Source: Alphaproteobacteria bacterium US3C007 (GTDB lineage: Bacteria > Pseudomonadota > Alphaproteobacteria > Rhodobacterales > Rhodobacteraceae). Taken from it: a DNA stretch of 64,000 bases. How positions within the stretch are numbered: the first letter of the stretch is position 1; each line of letters opens with the position of its first letter. Both the position numbers and the translations under genes were made by a program. Where the stretch lies: assembly GCA_034423775.1 (NCBI GenBank), contig CP139918.1:1426001-1490000 (forward strand), in the 5' to 3' direction. Positions 18,107 through 26,718 of the stretch are shown here, piece after piece. The notes beneath the pieces are model-generated. The model was not told the DNA's origin and ran no database searches. It saw nothing but the letters and a program-made list of their open reading frames with translations.

Positions 18107-18142
18107 TTTGTTCATTTGAGCTTGCAAAATGTTCATATGGTC
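18107..18142 (+). promoter_or_regulatory. tandem direct repeats upstream of glpR, candidate GlpR operator
   Basis: Two 15-nt elements sharing TGTTCATWTG start at 18107 and 18128, exactly 21 bp (two helical turns) apart and 16 nt before the glpR start codon. The shared core resembles the ATGTTCG half-site of Escherichia coli GlpR operators. Spacing on one DNA face and position fit an autoregulatory DeoR-family operator; binding is inferred. Confidence 0.5.
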
Positions 18143-18157
18143 AGTTAAACGCTGCGT

Positions 18158-18934
18158 ATGGTCTTCACATCCCGCCAAGAATCTTTCTTATCGCTCTTGC
18201 GCCAGCAAGGAGAGGTAGAAGTTGAGCTGTTGGCGAAAGACTGGAACATCGCCACGCAAACAGTACGGCGTGATTTGGGCGTCTTGTGCCATGCCGGCCT
18301 AGCGCTGCGTACGCATGGCGGCGCAAAACGTATCAGCGGAGCTTCGGTGATGGCTTATGAAGATCGCCGCATGGTGCATTTGAAGGCCAAGCAAGCGATC
18401 GCGGGCGCAACCGCGAAGCTGATCCCCAATGGCGCCTCAGTGGCGCTGAATATCGGCACCACAACCGAATTGGTGGCAGAAGCCTTGCGCCAGCACCGCG
18501 ATTTGACGGTGTTGTCGAACAACGTGAATATGGTGCCTATTTTTCGCGGATCAGGTTTGAAATCCTTGCATTTAATCGGTGGTGAGGTGCGCATGAGCGA
18601 TGGCGCGATCATCGGTAGCGAGGCGGCGCGCGCGATCTCGCATTACAAAGTGGATTTTGCGATTATTGGAGCTTCGGCTTTGGATGAAGAGGGCGCCATC
18701 CTAGACTTTGATCATCATGAAGTGGAGGTGGCGCGGGCAATCTTAACCCATGCACGTTGTAAAATTCTGGTGGCGGACGGGTCGAAATTTGGCGTGCCCG
18801 CGCCGTATAAAATCTGCGATGTGGATCAATTGGATCATATCGTTTTAGAGTCAGCCCCGCCGAAGGCTTTCGTTCAGCGCCTTAACGCGGCCTCAACCGC
18901 TTTGCATATTACACAGGAACAAACATATGTCTGA
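18158..18934 (+). CDS. glpR: DeoR-family repressor, GlpR-type
   Basis: This 258-residue cytosolic regulator has an N-terminal DeoR helix-turn-helix (SRQESFLSLLRQQGEVEVE then TVRRDLGVL, residues 4-45). The C-terminal sugar-phosphate sensor domain contains NIGTTTELVAEAL and DGSKFG, the DeoRC hallmarks. GlpR repressors respond to glycerol-3-phosphate. The last codons overlap the start of glpD by 8 nt, which supports the assignment. No good Shine-Dalgarno precedes the ATG at 18158. A glycerol transporter or kinase gene is not present nearby. Confidence 0.88.
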   Translation: MVFTSRQESFLSLLRQQGEVEVELLAKDWNIATQTVRRDLGVLCHAGLALRTHGGAKRISGASVMAYEDRRMVHLKAKQAIAGATAKLIPNGASVALNIGTTTELVAEALRQHRDLTVLSNNVNMVPIFRGSGLKSLHLIGGEVRMSDGAIIGSEAARAISHYKVDFAIIGASALDEEGAILDFDHHEVEVARAILTHARCKILVADGSKFGVPAPYKICDVDQLDHIVLESAPPKAFVQRLNAASTALHITQEQTYV

Positions 18935-20513
18935 AACACGCGATCCAGTGGATCTTTTTGTGATTGGTGGCGGTATCAATGGATGCGGGATCGCCCGTGA
19001 TGCTGCGGGGCGCGGCTATTCCGTTGCATTGGCTGAAATGAATGATCTGGCCTCTGCCACCTCTTCGGCCTCGACCAAATTGTTTCATGGTGGCTTGCGC
19101 TATCTTGAGTTTTTAGAGTTCCGCTTGGTGCGCGAGGCCTTGATCGAACGCGAAACCTTGCTGCGCGCGATGCCTCATATCAGTTGGCCGATGCGGTTTA
19201 TTCTGCCCTATGACGCCTCGATGCGCTTTGACAGCGAAACCCCCGTCTCGCGGTTTTTGGCGCGTATCATGCCATGGATGAAGGGCCGTCGGCCTGCATG
19301 GTTATTGCGCTTGGCTCTTTTTCTTTATGACACTTTGGGGGGACGAAAAATTCTGCCGGGAACAAGCCGTCTGAATTTGCAAACAGATCCTGAAGGTGCG
19401 CCGTTGAAACCCTTTTTGAAACAGGCGTTTGAATATTCGGATTGTTGGGTGGAGGATGCGCGTTTGGTGGTGCTGAACGCCCGTGATGCGGCGGCGCGCG
19501 GCGCAAAGATTAATGTGCGCAGCAAAGTTGTTGCGGCGCATTATGCGGATGGGCTGTGGCATGTTCAGCTGCAAAGCCAAGATGGGGCGCAGCAAACCCT
19601 AAGCGCTAAAATGCTGGTAAATGCGGGCGGGCCTTGGGTTGAAACGGTGATAAACGGCGCCTTGCGCTTGAACAGCCGCGATAAGGTGCGTTTGGTGCGC
19701 GGCAGCCATATCGTGACCCGAAAGTTATTCGACCACGAGAAAAGCTACTTTTTTCAAGGTAAGGATGGGCGCATTATGTTTGCCATCCCCTATGAAGAGG
19801 ATTTTACGCTGATTGGTACAACCGATGCTGATCATTCTGATCCAGGGCAAAAACCCGAATGCTCTGCAGAAGAACAAGCCTATTTGTTGAATTTCGCCAA
19901 TCAGTATTTTGCTGCAGAGGTCACTGCAAAGGATGTGGTCTGGCGCTACGCCGGGGTGCGCCCGCTTTATGACGATGGGGCCAGTTCAGCCACCGCGGCC
20001 ACGCGTGATTACGTGTTGCGGGTGGATCGCAGCGCCGGTGGGCCCGTGCTAAACGTGTTTGGTGGAAAAATCACCACATATCGGCGCTTGGCGGAATCTG
20101 CGCTGGAGTTGGTGGATGCAGAATTTGGTTCAACCAGCGCCAAATGGACTGCTGGTGTGGCCTTGCCAGGGGGTGATTTCCCGGTCGATGGTGTTGCGCA
20201 ATTGCGCCGCGATTTGGCAGAGGCTTTGCCATTTCTGCAGGCGTCCACCATTCGCCGTTTGATCCGGCAATATGGCAGCGAGGCGCAGCAGATTTTTGCC
20301 GAGGCGGCCTCGGCGGAAGCGCTGGGGAATGATTTTGGCAGCGGCATTTATCAGCGTGAACTGGATTGGGCCATTGCGCAGGAATGGGTCCATGGGGCGG
20401 ATGATTTTCTATGGCGCCGCTCAAAGCTTGGGTTGCGGGTCTCGCCTGATCAGCGGCAGGCGATTGAGGGGTATATTGCCGCGGCACTATCCGCCAAGGC
20501 GCCGGTTGCTTAG
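18927..20513 (+). CDS. glpD: aerobic glycerol-3-phosphate dehydrogenase
   Basis: GlpD is a peripheral membrane FAD enzyme that oxidises glycerol-3-phosphate to dihydroxyacetone phosphate and passes electrons to ubiquinone. The 528-residue protein has the FAD-binding VIGGGINGCGIARDAAGRG at residues 11-29, the SSASTKLFHGGLRYLE active-site segment near residues 45-60, and GTTDADH and the VFGGKITTYR segment near residue 385. It is translationally coupled to glpR. The C-terminus includes the DAO C-terminal helical region. Confidence 0.96.
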   Translation: MSETRDPVDLFVIGGGINGCGIARDAAGRGYSVALAEMNDLASATSSASTKLFHGGLRYLEFLEFRLVREALIERETLLRAMPHISWPMRFILPYDASMRFDSETPVSRFLARIMPWMKGRRPAWLLRLALFLYDTLGGRKILPGTSRLNLQTDPEGAPLKPFLKQAFEYSDCWVEDARLVVLNARDAAARGAKINVRSKVVAAHYADGLWHVQLQSQDGAQQTLSAKMLVNAGGPWVETVINGALRLNSRDKVRLVRGSHIVTRKLFDHEKSYFFQGKDGRIMFAIPYEEDFTLIGTTDADHSDPGQKPECSAEEQAYLLNFANQYFAAEVTAKDVVWRYAGVRPLYDDGASSATAATRDYVLRVDRSAGGPVLNVFGGKITTYRRLAESALELVDAEFGSTSAKWTAGVALPGGDFPVDGVAQLRRDLAEALPFLQASTIRRLIRQYGSEAQQIFAEAASAEALGNDFGSGIYQRELDWAIAQEWVHGADDFLWRRSKLGLRVSPDQRQAIEGYIAAALSAKAPVA

Positions 20514-20698
20514 CTGCTAAACGCCGCCGCCGCAGGCTTATCACGCGGCAAGTCCATGCGGTTGTTATGCGCTGCGCGGCGCAACCCCGCCGCTGTAAAA
20601 CTGCAAATGCTTTCCAGCCGACCCAATTCAGGATACGAATGCGTGAGGGGATAGCGCCGGCCAATTGGCCCTTGCGCAGCGTATTAGGGTGAAAACAC

Positions 20699-21334
20699 AT
20701 GTCGGAAAAAGCCCATTGGGATCAGGTGTGGCAGAACAAGCCAGCTGAACAAACCAGCTGGTTTCAAACCGCGCCAGCGCTAAGTGATGATTTTATCACG
20801 CGCGCGGGCATCGCCAAATCTGACCCAATTATTGATATAGGCAGCGGTGCCTCTTGCCTGATTGATTGGATGATAGCGGCCCGATATAGCAACATCACCG
20901 CGTTGGATATTGCCGCTGGCGGGATTTTAAAAACCAAAAAACGCCTAGGCCCCGCGGGCGATAGCCTCAAAATCATTGAGGCGGATATCCGCACTTGGTT
21001 TGCCAGTGAACAATTTATGCTGTGGCATGATCGGGCGGTTTTTCATTTTTTAACGCGTGAAGAGGAACAAGCCGCCTACGCCCGTATTCTGGCGGATGCG
21101 GTTGTGCCGGGGGGGTATTTCATCTGCGCAACATTCGCGCAAGATGGGCCGCTTAAATGTTCCGGTTTGCCCGTACAGCGATATAATATTCAGGCTCTCA
21201 AAAAGCGGTTTTCGGTAAATTTCCAGCTTCTGGAAGAGTGTCAGCAAGCGCATATCACCCCTGCGGGCAAGGTCCAAAACTTTCAATGGTCTTTTTGGAA
21301 AAGGCGCGCCTCGCCACAAAATAAGGCGCTTTGA
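20699..21334 (+). CDS. class I SAM-dependent methyltransferase
   Basis: The 211-residue protein carries the SAM-binding motif I IIDIGSGASCL near residue 44 and the motif II acidic strand ITALDIA near residue 67. A later HFLTREEEQAAYARIL segment resembles small methyltransferases of the tellurite-resistance/thiopurine type. The start context is HWDQVWQNKPAEQTSWFQ, common in uncharacterised proteobacterial methyltransferases. The substrate is unknown. It stands alone between glpD and mscS; the 185-bp gap before it contains GC-rich inverted repeats but no clear terminator. Confidence 0.8.
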   Translation: MSEKAHWDQVWQNKPAEQTSWFQTAPALSDDFITRAGIAKSDPIIDIGSGASCLIDWMIAARYSNITALDIAAGGILKTKKRLGPAGDSLKIIEADIRTWFASEQFMLWHDRAVFHFLTREEEQAAYARILADAVVPGGYFICATFAQDGPLKCSGLPVQRYNIQALKKRFSVNFQLLEECQQAHITPAGKVQNFQWSFWKRRASPQNKAL

Positions 21335-21413
21335 AGAAGCGATCTGACGGCAAACTTGGGCTTGTTTCTAACGGAATTTAAGGCTCTTATAGGCTTGTCA
21401 AAAGGAGCGGTTG

Positions 21414-22241
21414 ATGACGGAGATAGCGGATTTAAGCGGAATTTTAATGGCCGAACCGGTAACGGCGTTTTTGAGCAATCTGGCGGCTGCGATTGCAGCG
21501 ATTGTAATCACGCTATTCGCCTCGCGGTTTGTGAAATCTTGGATTGCCAAACTGGGCTTTCGCTATGAGCAACTTGATGACACGTTATTTGTGTTTCTCA
21601 GCAAATTTGCACAAGTGGTCGTTCTTGCTGTCGGAAGTGTTTTTGTTTTAAATAGCTTTGGCGTTCAGACCACGTCAATCGTAGCGCTTCTGGGGGCGGC
21701 GGGTTTGGCGGTTGGCTTGGCGCTGCAGGGCACTTTGTCTAATTTTGCTGCAGGGATTATGCTGATTGTATTTCGGCCCTTTAAGAGGGGCGATTATGTT
21801 TCGGTTTCCGGGCAATCGGGTACGGTGAAAGAGATTTCTATTTTCACCACCGAATTGGGAACCCCGGATAACTTACAGATCATCGTTCCCAATGGCCAAG
21901 TTTGGGGCGCTCCGATCACGAATTTTTCTGCCTATGGAACACGGCGATTGGATGTGACCTTTGGCGTTGCCTATGCCAGCGATTTAAAACAGGTCGAAGA
22001 GGTGTTGGCGCAGGTTATCGCTGCCGATAAGCGTATTCACCAAGATCCAGCGCCGGTCATTAAAGTGAGCAACCTAAACCAAAGTTCGGTTGATTTCGTG
22101 GTGCGTATTTGGTGCGATTCAAGCGATTTGTGGACTTTGCGTCTGGACCTAAACCGCCAGGTGAAAGACAACTTTGATGCACAAAAGATCGAAATTCCCT
22201 TCCCTACAACCACGATTGTGCAGCAGGGTTCACAAGAATAA
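21414..22241 (+). CDS. mscS: small-conductance mechanosensitive channel (MscS family)
   Basis: MscS channels open on membrane stretch to release solutes during osmotic downshock. The 275-residue protein has three N-terminal membrane helices. The third, pore-lining helix contains the glycine/alanine-rich ALLGAAGLAVGLALQGTLSN (about residues 95-115), and the beta-domain segment FKRGDYVSVSGQSGTV follows. Length matches the minimal MscS architecture. The start is the ATG at 21414, with AAAGGAG 6 nt upstream; a TTG three bases before is also open. Confidence 0.94.
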   Translation: MTEIADLSGILMAEPVTAFLSNLAAAIAAIVITLFASRFVKSWIAKLGFRYEQLDDTLFVFLSKFAQVVVLAVGSVFVLNSFGVQTTSIVALLGAAGLAVGLALQGTLSNFAAGIMLIVFRPFKRGDYVSVSGQSGTVKEISIFTTELGTPDNLQIIVPNGQVWGAPITNFSAYGTRRLDVTFGVAYASDLKQVEEVLAQVIAADKRIHQDPAPVIKVSNLNQSSVDFVVRIWCDSSDLWTLRLDLNRQVKDNFDAQKIEIPFPTTTIVQQGSQE

Positions 22242-22639
22242 AGCGGCTTTCTTAATTTATGGTCTGGCGGGTCGGTGGCAGTTTTATGAATGCCAAGCCT
22301 TTAGATGAAGCTGATGGGTTATGAGGCGAATAGTACAGCGCTGGGCGTCGAACCGCGTTGGTGCTGCTTAAGATTGAAATTATATTTGCGCTCTTAAACG
22401 CTCTGGGGCGTTGATATTGGCGCGCCATGACTATTGTTGCAGAGGTTGAAAACGGTTTGATTTCCGGTTTGGTGGATCAAATCTAGCGCGCGCAGGGGCT
22501 GTATAATGCGCCAATCAACCGCAAAGGGTCGGTTTTTTATATCAATGTGGCGTTGAATTAGGTAGCGTCTAAAATACAAAGCTGGTCTTGGTTGAATTGT
22601 CCAACCAGATCACAGGAATAAATGTCTAGGGAGTTTAAG
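22242..22639. other. intergenic stretch without a supported gene
   Basis: About 400 bp between mscS and the binding-protein gene. A frame beginning at 22428 looks mildly protein-like but is interrupted by TAG after 19 codons and ends after 44, so at best it is a relic. A short inverted repeat (TGGTTG / CAACCA, near 22589-22607) lies just before the binding-protein gene and could be an operator or mRNA hairpin. Confidence 0.4.
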
Positions 22640-24310
22640 ATGACAAAAATAAATAATAATTACGAAAAAGTGCATCCCGCAACGAAAATGTATGCGAAAG
22701 AGTTTCAGAAAGGTCAGCTCAGCCGGCGTGAGTTCCTATCCAGAACAACCGCCTTGGGGCTTACAGCATCTGCTGCCTATGCGTTAGGGGGGCTAACGCG
22801 GCCTGCTCAGGCGGGTGGTCATTTGCAGCAGGGCGGAACAATGCGCATGCAGATGGATGTTATTGGGTTAAAAGATCCGCGTACTTTTGACTGGACGCAA
22901 TTGGCACATTTTACCGGCGGCTATTTGGAATATTTGGTTGAGTACAATAACGACGGGTCAATAACTCCTAACCTATTGGAAAGCTGGAGCGCAAATGAGG
23001 ACGCTTCAAAATATACGCTGAACGTTCGCAAAGGTGTGAAATGGAATAACGGCGACGATTTTACAGCCGAAGATGTGGCGCGTAATATTGAGGGTTGGTG
23101 TGATAAATCAGTTGAAGGCAATTCAATGGCTGGCCGTATGGCTTCCCTTATTGATCCTGACACTGGGACAGCCGCTGCAGGGGCAATCAAAGTGATTGAT
23201 AGCCACACGGTTGAACTGACATGCGTGGCTTCTGACATCACTGTTATTGCAGGAATGGCTGATTATCCCGCAGCCGTTGTGCATTCAACGTTTTCTGTTG
23301 ACACAATGGGAACAAATCCAGTTGGAACCGGCCCATTCATGCCAGATGGTTATGAGGTAGGCGTCAAAGCTGCGCTGGTGAAAAACGAAGCGCATGAGTG
23401 GTGGGGCTATTCAGTTGGGAGAACCGTGCCGCTGGATCGTATTGAATTTATCGACTATGGAACTGACCCGTCAGCATGGATTGCCGCGGCGGAAGGCGAT
23501 GAAGTTGATGTATTTTATGAAACTGTAGGAGAATATGTCGACATCGTACCGGGGATAGGCTGGGAAAACTCTACTATTGCGACTGGATCGACAATCGTTA
23601 TCCGGCCAAACCAGGTCGCCCAAGATGCTGACGGCAACACACCCTATGCAGATAAACGCGTTAGACAGGCGATTGCTATGGCTGTTGATAATGCACTGTG
23701 CTTAGAATTGGGCTATGCGGGGAAAGGTTCCCCTGCGGACAATTCCCACGCTGGGCCTATGCATCCGGAGTATGATCCAAGCGTCGTAAGGTTGCCATAT
23801 GATCCAGAGAAAGCCATGGCTTTGATGAAAGAAGCTGGCATGGAAGAGTATGAGCATGAAATCACATCGATAGATGATGATTGGCGAAAAAACACAACCG
23901 ACTCGGTTGCAGCGCAGCTTAGGGATGCCGGTTTTAAGGTGAAAAGAACAATTTTGCCAGGCTCTACTTTCTGGAATGATTGGACAAAATATGCCTTCAG
24001 TTCAACAAACTGGAACCATCGCCCCTTTGCAACACAAGTGTGGGGCTTAGCCTATAGATCTGGAGAGGCCTGGAATGAATTTGCCTGGAATAACCCAGAG
24101 TTTGACGCACTTTTAGCCGAGGCGAATGCAATTTCCGATGCGGATGAACGGCGCAAAATTGCAGGAAAATGCCAAGCTCTGATCGCTGACGAGGGTGTGA
24201 CAATTCAGCCATATTGGCGCGCTTTGTACAGAAGCCATCGACCTGACCTTCAATGTGAGCAGCACATCGCTTACCACCCACATCACTATAAGTGGGGCTT
24301 TAAAGCGTAA
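22640..24310 (+). CDS. peptide-type ABC transporter substrate-binding protein (Tat-exported)
   Basis: This 556-residue periplasmic binding protein belongs to the family 5 (DppA/OppA) solute receptors. The N-terminus has a twin-arginine signal, SRREFLS followed by a hydrophobic stretch and a cleavage site after RPAQA, so it is exported folded by Tat. The mature part has the family core ([30 protein letters not shown]). ATG 22640 has AGGGAG 6 nt upstream; an ATG at 22622 is less likely. It is first in a four-gene importer operon and is followed by a strong hairpin that probably keeps binding-protein mRNA in excess. The substrate, peptide or other, is not determinable. Confidence 0.93.
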   Translation: MTKINNNYEKVHPATKMYAKEFQKGQLSRREFLSRTTALGLTASAAYALGGLTRPAQAGGHLQQGGTMRMQMDVIGLKDPRTFDWTQLAHFTGGYLEYLVEYNNDGSITPNLLESWSANEDASKYTLNVRKGVKWNNGDDFTAEDVARNIEGWCDKSVEGNSMAGRMASLIDPDTGTAAAGAIKVIDSHTVELTCVASDITVIAGMADYPAAVVHSTFSVDTMGTNPVGTGPFMPDGYEVGVKAALVKNEAHEWWGYSVGRTVPLDRIEFIDYGTDPSAWIAAAEGDEVDVFYETVGEYVDIVPGIGWENSTIATGSTIVIRPNQVAQDADGNTPYADKRVRQAIAMAVDNALCLELGYAGKGSPADNSHAGPMHPEYDPSVVRLPYDPEKAMALMKEAGMEEYEHEITSIDDDWRKNTTDSVAAQLRDAGFKVKRTILPGSTFWNDWTKYAFSSTNWNHRPFATQVWGLAYRSGEAWNEFAWNNPEFDALLAEANAISDADERRKIAGKCQALIADEGVTIQPYWRALYRSHRPDLQCEQHIAYHPHHYKWGFKA

Positions 24311-24325
24311 AACTTAAATTTATCA

Positions 24326-24355
24326 GGCCGCACTTAGAAGAAGTGCGGCCTTTTT
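24326..24355 (+). terminator. intrinsic terminator or stabilising hairpin after the binding-protein gene
   Basis: A perfect 10-bp stem GGCCGCACTT / AAGTGCGGCC with a 5-nt loop is followed by TTTTT. It lies within the operon, between the binding protein and the first permease, so partial termination is the likely role. Confidence 0.9.
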
Positions 24356-24404
24356 ACGTGTACGGTAAAGATTAAAACTTTAATCAGATAGAACAGGATT
24401 AGGA

Positions 24405-25451
24405 ATGGCACTATTTGTTTTGCGGCGTCTAGCAGTCATGCTATTCACGGCTTTATGTTTAACTTTTGTCGTATTTTTCTTAACAAACCTATATCCTAAC
24501 TTAGAAAAGCTTGCCAAAACCCAAGGCAACTTTCGGATGAACGATGAGGCCGTTCAATCTTACTTGCTCAATCGTGGGTACTTGCTACCCGTGCCTGTAA
24601 AATATGGTCAGTGGCTAGGTGTCTTGCCGGGATATGTGATCGAAGGCACGGATGGAGAAGTGCGCGGTAGATGCATCAGCTCTGAAATTTCCGTAAGTGA
24701 TGCTCCTAAATATTGTGGGATTTTACAAGGCGATTGGGGATATTCAACGCGCTTTAAAGATGACGTTTCGGGGATCATTGGCACTCGGCTTGCTTTGACC
24801 GGTACGTTAATGTTTTGGGTCATGGCGCTTATGGTGCCAAGTGCGCTTATTCTGGGTATTCTGGCCGGCATGCGCGAAGGCAGCCGAACCGATCGATCGC
24901 TGTCAACGGTTGCGATTTTGACCACAGCGACCCCCGAATATGTCTCAGGCGTGATCCTAATATCTATTTTTGCATCCAGCGCCGTAGGGCTGAAATGGTT
25001 CAAAGGAACCGCAACCTCGGCGATGGAAAACCCTAATCTTGAGAATTTTTTATTGCCGGTTTTAACGATTGCGATCTACGGAATGGGCTACATTGCGCGG
25101 ATGACAAGGGCCTCAATGACCGAAGTGATGACCGCCCAATATATCCGAACCGCACGTTTAAAAGGCGTTTCATTCCCGAATGTTGTTTTGAAACACGCGC
25201 TGAGAAACGCTTTAATTGCGCCGTTCACGGTGATTATGCTTCAATTTCCTTGGCTACTAAACGGCGTTGTAATTGTTGAAACACTTTTTAATTACAAAGG
25301 CTTTGGTTGGGTTTTGGTGCAGGCTGCCGGGAATAATGATATTGAGCTTCTTTTAGGGGTATCGGTGGTCTCTGTCGTGGTGGTTCTTGTCACGCAGCTC
25401 ATATCTGACATCGGTTACGTTTATTTGAATCCACGCATAAGCGTTACGTGA
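24405..25451 (+). CDS. peptide-type ABC transporter permease (DppB-like)
   Basis: This 348-residue inner-membrane permease is of the BPD_transp_1 type. The first helix is followed by a long periplasmic loop (about residues 30-110) containing two cysteines (RCISSE and KYCGILQGDWG) that could form a disulfide. Later segments include the conserved YIRTARLKGVSFPNVVLKHA EAA-type coupling region (near residue 245) contacting the ATPase. AGGATTAGGA precedes the ATG. It pairs with the next permease. Confidence 0.92.
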   Translation: MALFVLRRLAVMLFTALCLTFVVFFLTNLYPNLEKLAKTQGNFRMNDEAVQSYLLNRGYLLPVPVKYGQWLGVLPGYVIEGTDGEVRGRCISSEISVSDAPKYCGILQGDWGYSTRFKDDVSGIIGTRLALTGTLMFWVMALMVPSALILGILAGMREGSRTDRSLSTVAILTTATPEYVSGVILISIFASSAVGLKWFKGTATSAMENPNLENFLLPVLTIAIYGMGYIARMTRASMTEVMTAQYIRTARLKGVSFPNVVLKHALRNALIAPFTVIMLQFPWLLNGVVIVETLFNYKGFGWVLVQAAGNNDIELLLGVSVVSVVVVLVTQLISDIGYVYLNPRISVT

Positions 25452-25464
25452 AAAGGACCCTGCA

Positions 25465-26658
25465 ATGACTTCTTTATCGTGGACGGAAATATTTTTGGGC
25501 ATGATCATCCAGCTTGGGCCGGTCTGGATTTCTCTTGTGGTGCTTTTTGTTATCTCTATGCGATATAAAAGATCGCTGGGCCTATATGGAAAGCTTTTTG
25601 ACTCGGTTATTGGAATGATCGGGTTTGCGATTGTAATGTTCTGGGTGTTTACAGGATTTTTCTCAGGTGCAATGGATCTGATAATTACGCAAGATCCATT
25701 GGCGCAATTTTCAGGTATGAAGAATAAAGTTCCCGGCACTGCCCTAAGGGGCGCCGAAGATGACAGTTACAAGCATTTTTTATTGGGAGGCGACCATTTA
25801 GCCCGAGACGTTTTCAGCCGCGTGATCGCCGGTTCTACGATCGTTATTGTGATTGCACCTTTGGCCACGTTATTTGCCTTTATGGTTGGAATCACATTGG
25901 GTATTCCTGCCGGCTATTATGCGGGGCGGCTCGACACATCGATCTCTTTTGTCGCAAATTTGATTTTGGCGTTTCCAGTCATATTGCTGTTTTATCTCTT
26001 GGTCACTCCGGAAATCAGACTGACCGGTTTGCCGCAATATATGGCGATTGTTTTGTTTGTGTTCCCATTAATTTTTTACTCTGTATTGATCTATTCGCGT
26101 TATCACACAGTTCCCGCGAAGCGGAATGCTTTGCTGGGCGTGGGACTGGCCATATTAGGGCTATTATATGTTTCGTTGATCAATGAAACGGGCAGTAAAA
26201 TTGAGTTCTTTAACGCGATAGATCTGTTTGACGTGGATGCGGGATTGCTGACCGTTTTTGTGTCGGTGGTTTTTGTAAACTCACCAACTGTTTTTCGGAT
26301 TATCCGAGGCTTAACCATGGATATCAAAACCCGAGATTACGTTGCTGCGGCGCAGACGCGGGGTGAAGGTGCGTGGTATATCATGCTTTGGGAAATACTT
26401 CCAAATGCGCGCGGGCCGCTGATCGTAGATTTTTGCCTTCGCATTGGATACACCACTATTTTACTTGGAACGCTTGGCTTTTTCGGTCTTGGTTTGTCGC
26501 CTGAGGATCCCAACTGGGGGGCAACAATCAATGATGGTCGAAAATTGCTTTCCATTTATCCCCATGCGGCTTTGGTTCCGTCCTTTGCCTTGCTGAGTCT
26601 TGTGTTAGGCTTGAATTTGCTGGCCGATGGTCTGCGCGAGGAAAGCCTGAAGGATTAG
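25465..26658 (+). CDS. peptide-type ABC transporter permease (DppC-like), enlarged
   Basis: This permease partner is 397 residues long, about 100 more than classical DppC. The conserved pieces are visible: GGDHLARDVFSRVIAGS (near residue 110) and the coupling segment KTRDYVAAAQTRGEGA (near residue 290), then GFFGLGLSPEDPNWGA. The extra length comes from an additional N-terminal membrane segment and an insertion of roughly 80 residues (about 195-275) with two further hydrophobic stretches before the coupling helix. AAAAGGAC precedes the ATG with a 13-nt gap after the previous gene. Confidence 0.92.
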   Translation: MTSLSWTEIFLGMIIQLGPVWISLVVLFVISMRYKRSLGLYGKLFDSVIGMIGFAIVMFWVFTGFFSGAMDLIITQDPLAQFSGMKNKVPGTALRGAEDDSYKHFLLGGDHLARDVFSRVIAGSTIVIVIAPLATLFAFMVGITLGIPAGYYAGRLDTSISFVANLILAFPVILLFYLLVTPEIRLTGLPQYMAIVLFVFPLIFYSVLIYSRYHTVPAKRNALLGVGLAILGLLYVSLINETGSKIEFFNAIDLFDVDAGLLTVFVSVVFVNSPTVFRIIRGLTMDIKTRDYVAAAQTRGEGAWYIMLWEILPNARGPLIVDFCLRIGYTTILLGTLGFFGLGLSPEDPNWGATINDGRKLLSIYPHAALVPSFALLSLVLGLNLLADGLREESLKD

Positions 26659-26718
26659 AAAGTTAAAACTCGTCAAAAATTGCGCACTTAAACGCGTCAA
26701 CTGAATAGGCAAAGAAAA

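Noticed and set aside
22428..22562. Small gene before the peptide-type importer
   Set aside because: The frame is interrupted by TAG after 19 codons and has no recognisable content; at best a relic.
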